A DNA stretch of 64,000 nucleotides from Pluralibacter sp. UBA7423 (GTDB taxonomy: Bacteria > Pseudomonadota > Gammaproteobacteria > Enterobacterales > Enterobacteriaceae), in assembly GCA_002470465.1 (NCBI GenBank), contig DKMD01000022.1:21372-85371 (forward strand), written 5' to 3'. Position numbers and translations under genes: made by a program. The notes under the pieces are model-generated. The model had not been told where the DNA came from, made no database searches, and saw only the letters and a program-made list of their open reading frames with translations. Shown in pieces: positions 60,514-64,000 of this stretch (the first letter of the stretch is position 1; each line of letters starts with the position of its first letter).

Positions 60514-60644
60514 CTCCCTTTTCATAGGCGTGACGGCATCAGCCAACCGTTAAACATGGATAGTGCGACTCAGCGTTGATGCCAAATTTGTGCAATGTAT
60601 ATGATATTTACCAGAAAAAACGATCGTGCAGTCCGTGCCTTAAA

Positions 60645-60661
60645 AAAGCGTTTTATGATAT
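60645..60661 (+). promoter_or_regulatory. MxiE-box-like element upstream of the 60721 gene
   Basis: AAAGCGTTTTATGATAT shares AGCGTTTTAT(T/G)A(C/T)AT with the element at 55597. It fits the MxiE consensus at only about 9 positions. The -10 candidate TAGGCT (60682-60687) lies at a 20-nt gap. The start codon is 60 nt downstream. Confidence 0.4.
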
Positions 60662-60720
60662 TATCCCTGGCGTCAGTTATTTAGGCTTTAATTCAATTTA
60701 ACTGACTATAAAGGTTTATT

Positions 60721-62217
60721 ATGCCAGGTCCTGTAACGTCCCACGCTTTAAATAATTACGCAATTTTCTCCCGGACAGAGTCGCCCATAGCCTCTAAAAA
60801 TACAGCAGCTGACGACAAAAAATTCACCAGCAAAATGGATGGCGTCAGCAACTCTCACACATCGCGGAAAAGTCAAAGCAGTGACTCTCCCGCCGCTCGC
60901 AAAATTATGCGAATGAAAGAGAATATGGCGCGAAGCAGTGAAAACGAGCGTGCGAAAAGTCCAAAAGAGCAGGCGAGAGCTCAGCACCCGGGAACCCGTT
61001 TTCTTGCTACCGGCAAGACCTTACATCATTCCGTTAACGGCGGTAAGCATCTCGCCGATAATCAGACCGCAAAAGTCATGAAAAACCTGATTGCGGAAGG
61101 TTACGAACTTCAGGCACATCCAAAAGACCAGGCTCCGCTTATCAAAGCGTTGCAGCCGATGGCCCCGGCATTTAATACTGCCGCTCAAGGAAGGCTGGAT
61201 GTTCTGACACAGCCTGTGGCATTGCATATTCAGCCCGGTGATAACGGTAACGCTGTTACGCTGAAAGCCGCTGACAATTTAACCGAGCAGCAATGGTTGA
61301 CAAAAAATGACCAGCCGGGGAACTTCTTAGTATTAAACGGCAATAATGATGAAACCTATGTTGCTCATGTTGCCAAATTAGCCGGTTCAGCACAGCATTT
61401 GCAATTTATTACCAGCGGATTTGGTGGCCATGGTACAACCGACCGCCATAATATTGCCGTAAACAAAACCGAAGCGGGCCGTTTTAAAGAAATTCTGGTC
61501 AATAATGGCGTCTCAGCGGATAAAATCCACACCGATCATTTCTCCACCAACAGCGGTCAGAACTCCATTAACGTGGCAGATATTCTTAATGACATGATCC
61601 GGGATAATAAGCCATGCAATAAGATTATTATTGCCGGTACGCCTGCTGCGGTTTTTCGCCAGACATATACCTATGCGCAGCAGCTGAACATTCCGGCCTA
61701 TGCTAAAGGCAATGGTGAAGAAAAAACCGCGATGGCCTATTTCAAACTGCCCCAGAGCGAGTCGTTAGGCTCAACGGCCATTACGGGCAACGCCCCAACA
61801 CCGATTAGCGAGAGCGATAAGCAGTTTACTATTGAATCATTTCCGTTTGCCGATTCAGCACAATACTCGACCACTGCCGATGACTTAGCCGTGCTTCGTG
61901 AATTCAGCACCACCCTGAATTACATGGCGACGACAACGTTTCTGCCCGCAGATAAAACCGTTTTCCCGGACAGCTTCTTTGACAGCGCTGTAGACAGCAT
62001 TCAGATGACCGCTCAGCAGCTGGAAATAAATCCTGATAACGTCGCCCGCCATGGCGACAGTATTGCGGCCATGAAAGAAATTACGCCGGAGACGATCGCT
62101 CGCCTGAAGAATAATACGTTGACGGAAGTCGATATCAGCAACATCAAAAAGGTGGATACCTTCTTCCGTAATATTTTCAACCCGCTGGAGTTAACGTTTA
62201 CGCGTAGCACTCTCTAA
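60721..62217 (+). CDS. YdcF/DUF218-like domain protein with a long polar N-terminus; candidate effector
   Basis: The 498-residue protein has a serine/lysine-rich, disordered-looking N-terminus (1-90), then a domain of no clear family (90-195). A YdcF/DUF218-like domain follows (about 200-345), with NFLVLNGNND, FITSGFGGHGTTD, EAGRFKEILVNNGVSADKIH, FSTNSGQNSINVADIL and IIIAGTPAAVFRQ. E. coli YdcF has SGGIGHSTTF and STNCGENARFS at the same places and binds S-adenosylmethionine in its crystal structure. No signal peptide is present. The N-terminal extension is unusual for YdcF proteins. Last gene of the island, closed by a terminator. Confidence 0.75.
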   Translation: MPGPVTSHALNNYAIFSRTESPIASKNTAADDKKFTSKMDGVSNSHTSRKSQSSDSPAARKIMRMKENMARSSENERAKSPKEQARAQHPGTRFLATGKTLHHSVNGGKHLADNQTAKVMKNLIAEGYELQAHPKDQAPLIKALQPMAPAFNTAAQGRLDVLTQPVALHIQPGDNGNAVTLKAADNLTEQQWLTKNDQPGNFLVLNGNNDETYVAHVAKLAGSAQHLQFITSGFGGHGTTDRHNIAVNKTEAGRFKEILVNNGVSADKIHTDHFSTNSGQNSINVADILNDMIRDNKPCNKIIIAGTPAAVFRQTYTYAQQLNIPAYAKGNGEEKTAMAYFKLPQSESLGSTAITGNAPTPISESDKQFTIESFPFADSAQYSTTADDLAVLREFSTTLNYMATTTFLPADKTVFPDSFFDSAVDSIQMTAQQLEINPDNVARHGDSIAAMKEITPETIARLKNNTLTEVDISNIKKVDTFFRNIFNPLELTFTRSTL

Positions 62218-62312
62218 ATTGGGTTCAACGGTAAAAGGAGTTTAGCGAGGCCAAAAAGAGTGCCTGCTGAGGTATACCGTTTGTACGTCACGGAATAAGA
62301 GGCTTATTCCAG

Positions 62313-62341
62313 GGCCCGGCAATGCGCTGCCGGGCCTTTTT
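62313..62341 (+). terminator. Terminator after the 60721 gene
   Basis: GGCCCGGCA (62313-62321) pairs with TGCCGGGCC (62328-62336), followed by five Ts. It abuts the queE 3' end and the right border repeat. It resembles a REP unit turned into a terminator. Confidence 0.85.
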
Positions 62342-62343
62342 CG

Positions 62344-63015
62344 TCAGGCAATATTCAGGTACTTGTGCGTCTGCATCGACAAACGCCAGTTGCGGGCAAT
62401 GCAGGTTTCAATGCACAGGCGCGTGGCGTCATCCTTCTGGCTGATCGGCTGCAGGGCGATCACGCGCTGTTTTTCGTCAGTTAACGTTTCCAGCAGTTCA
62501 TCCAGCGCTTCGATATCACGCACGCGGCCAACCGGGTGCTTGATTTCATCCGCGCGATGTAGCGCCTGAGACAGGACTTCGTATCCGCCTCGCATATTCA
62601 CCTTCGGCGATACGGTCACCCATGTCGCGTGGGAGCAGCGCACTTCGTGCGTACCGCTGGTTTCAATCTGGCAGCTGTAGCCGTTCTGTTCGAGCAGGGT
62701 AGTCAGCGGGGTTAAATCATGGATACACGGCTCACCGCCGGTGATAACCACGTGGCGCGCCGTCCAGCCCTGACGACTGATGGCGGTCAGCAGATCTTCT
62801 GGCGTACCCGCGCCCCATTTGTCGCTCTCTTTGGTTTTCGCCAGAATGCTGAACAAAGAGACTTCCCGATCTTCCAGCATCTCCCAGGTATGTTTGGTGT
62901 CGCACCACGCACAGCCAACCGGGCATCCCTGTAAGCGAATAAAAATGGCAGGAACGCCGGTGAAGTAACCCTCGCCTTGCAGGGTCTGGAACATTTCGTT
63001 AATCGGGTACTGCAT
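62344..63015 (-). CDS. queE: QueE, 7-carboxy-7-deazaguanine synthase
   Basis: The 223-residue radical-SAM enzyme has the same length as E. coli QueE. The cluster-binding CxxxCxxC is in GCPVGCAWCDTKH (Cys31, Cys35, Cys38). It converts the QueD product to CDG in queuosine synthesis. Its last 16 codons lie in the right-hand copy of the island's border repeat. Confidence 0.96.
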   Translation of the reverse strand: MQYPINEMFQTLQGEGYFTGVPAIFIRLQGCPVGCAWCDTKHTWEMLEDREVSLFSILAKTKESDKWGAGTPEDLLTAISRQGWTARHVVITGGEPCIHDLTPLTTLLEQNGYSCQIETSGTHEVRCSHATWVTVSPKVNMRGGYEVLSQALHRADEIKHPVGRVRDIEALDELLETLTDEKQRVIALQPISQKDDATRLCIETCIARNWRLSMQTHKYLNIA

Positions 63016-63101
63016 AGTCGTCTCTGTGAAAGGTGTAAACGGTAAGTATCGCAGAAGATAGCGTTGAGGTCATGTGCGGGAGCTGCTTCATGGCGGAAAC
63101 A

Positions 63102-63125
63102 AAAAACCCGCCGAAGCGGGTTTTT
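63102..63125. terminator. Terminator between eno and queE
   Basis: AAAAACCCGC and GCGGGTTTTT form a perfect 10-bp stem with a CGAA tetraloop. For eno it lies 20 nt after the stop; the A-tract side would also serve transcription from the other direction. Confidence 0.93.
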
Positions 63126-63145
63126 ATTAAGAGCCAAAGTCAGTC

Positions 63146-64000
<855 letters not shown>

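Noticed and set aside
60611..60626. Minus-strand CGATCGTTTTTTCTGG resembling a MxiE box core
   Set aside because: It points into the convergent end of the 60058 gene and no gene starts downstream of it; probably chance in AT-rich DNA.
55411..62343. Prophage or transposon origin of the island
   Set aside because: No integrase, transposase, structural phage genes or terminal inverted repeats were seen; only the queE-end direct repeat supports mobility.

Overview
The window is an enterobacterial chromosome segment. Gene order and protein sequences follow the Escherichia coli asc - hyc/hyp - mutS/rpoS - cys - ygc - queE - eno region, with an Enterobacter-like flavour: many GC-rich REP palindromes, mutS next to rpoS, and a second-type cysG in the sulfate operon. 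I cannot name the species. Most genes are confident orthologues of E. coli genes. Two parts are not ordinary: the hydrogenase operon and a roughly 6.8 kb island beside queE.

Layout. 1-3426: aryl-beta-glucoside locus, with ascG (partial) divergent from ascFB. 3537-22726: formate-hydrogenlyase locus. The position held by hyc (hydrogenase-3) in E. coli is occupied by a complete hydrogenase-4 type operon, hyfABCDEFGHIJ (minus strand). It is followed by an inverted short hyfR and a hycI-type maturation protease, and is divergent from hypABCDE-fhlA. Both divergent units have recognisable sigma-54 promoters, with an inverted FhlA-type half-site pair between them. 22776-24370: a Mop-domain protein, ygbA, and a SymE-like toxin-family gene. 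24528-33942: mutS, then rpoS-nlpD-pcm-surE-truD-ispF-ispD-ftsB-ygbE (minus). 33985-44092: sulfate assimilation (cysG-D-N-C and cysJ-I-H), with iap between them and no CRISPR-Cas. 44398-55410: queD and the ygc cluster. This comprises FixC/FixX/FixA/FixB-like electron-transfer genes, a GlpP-family antiterminator (ygcP), two transporters (ygcS, yqcE), an FAD-linked oxidase (ygcU), an SDR (ygcW) and a sugar kinase (ygcE). The divergent ygcW/yqcE leaders each carry a strong intrinsic terminator whose 5' arm overlaps a shared sequence motif. That arrangement fits control by protein-dependent antitermination, with YgcP the obvious candidate.

55511-62343: an AT-rich accessory island of six genes, bounded by a 53-bp direct repeat. 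The repeat is the 3' end of queE: a diverged copy on the left and the living queE on the right. One gene encodes a clear homologue of the Shigella OspC type III effector family (arginine ADP-riboxanases). Others encode a tandemly duplicated protein with proline runs, a protein with a YdcF/DUF218-like domain behind a long disordered N-terminus, and three proteins I do not recognise. Four intergenic sites upstream of the island's transcription units resemble the Shigella MxiE box, the activator site for secretion-coupled effector genes, and two of them have -10 elements at the expected distance. I read the island as an orphan effector regulon. No secretion apparatus or MxiE-like regulator lies in the window. 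62344-64000: queE and the 3' part of eno.
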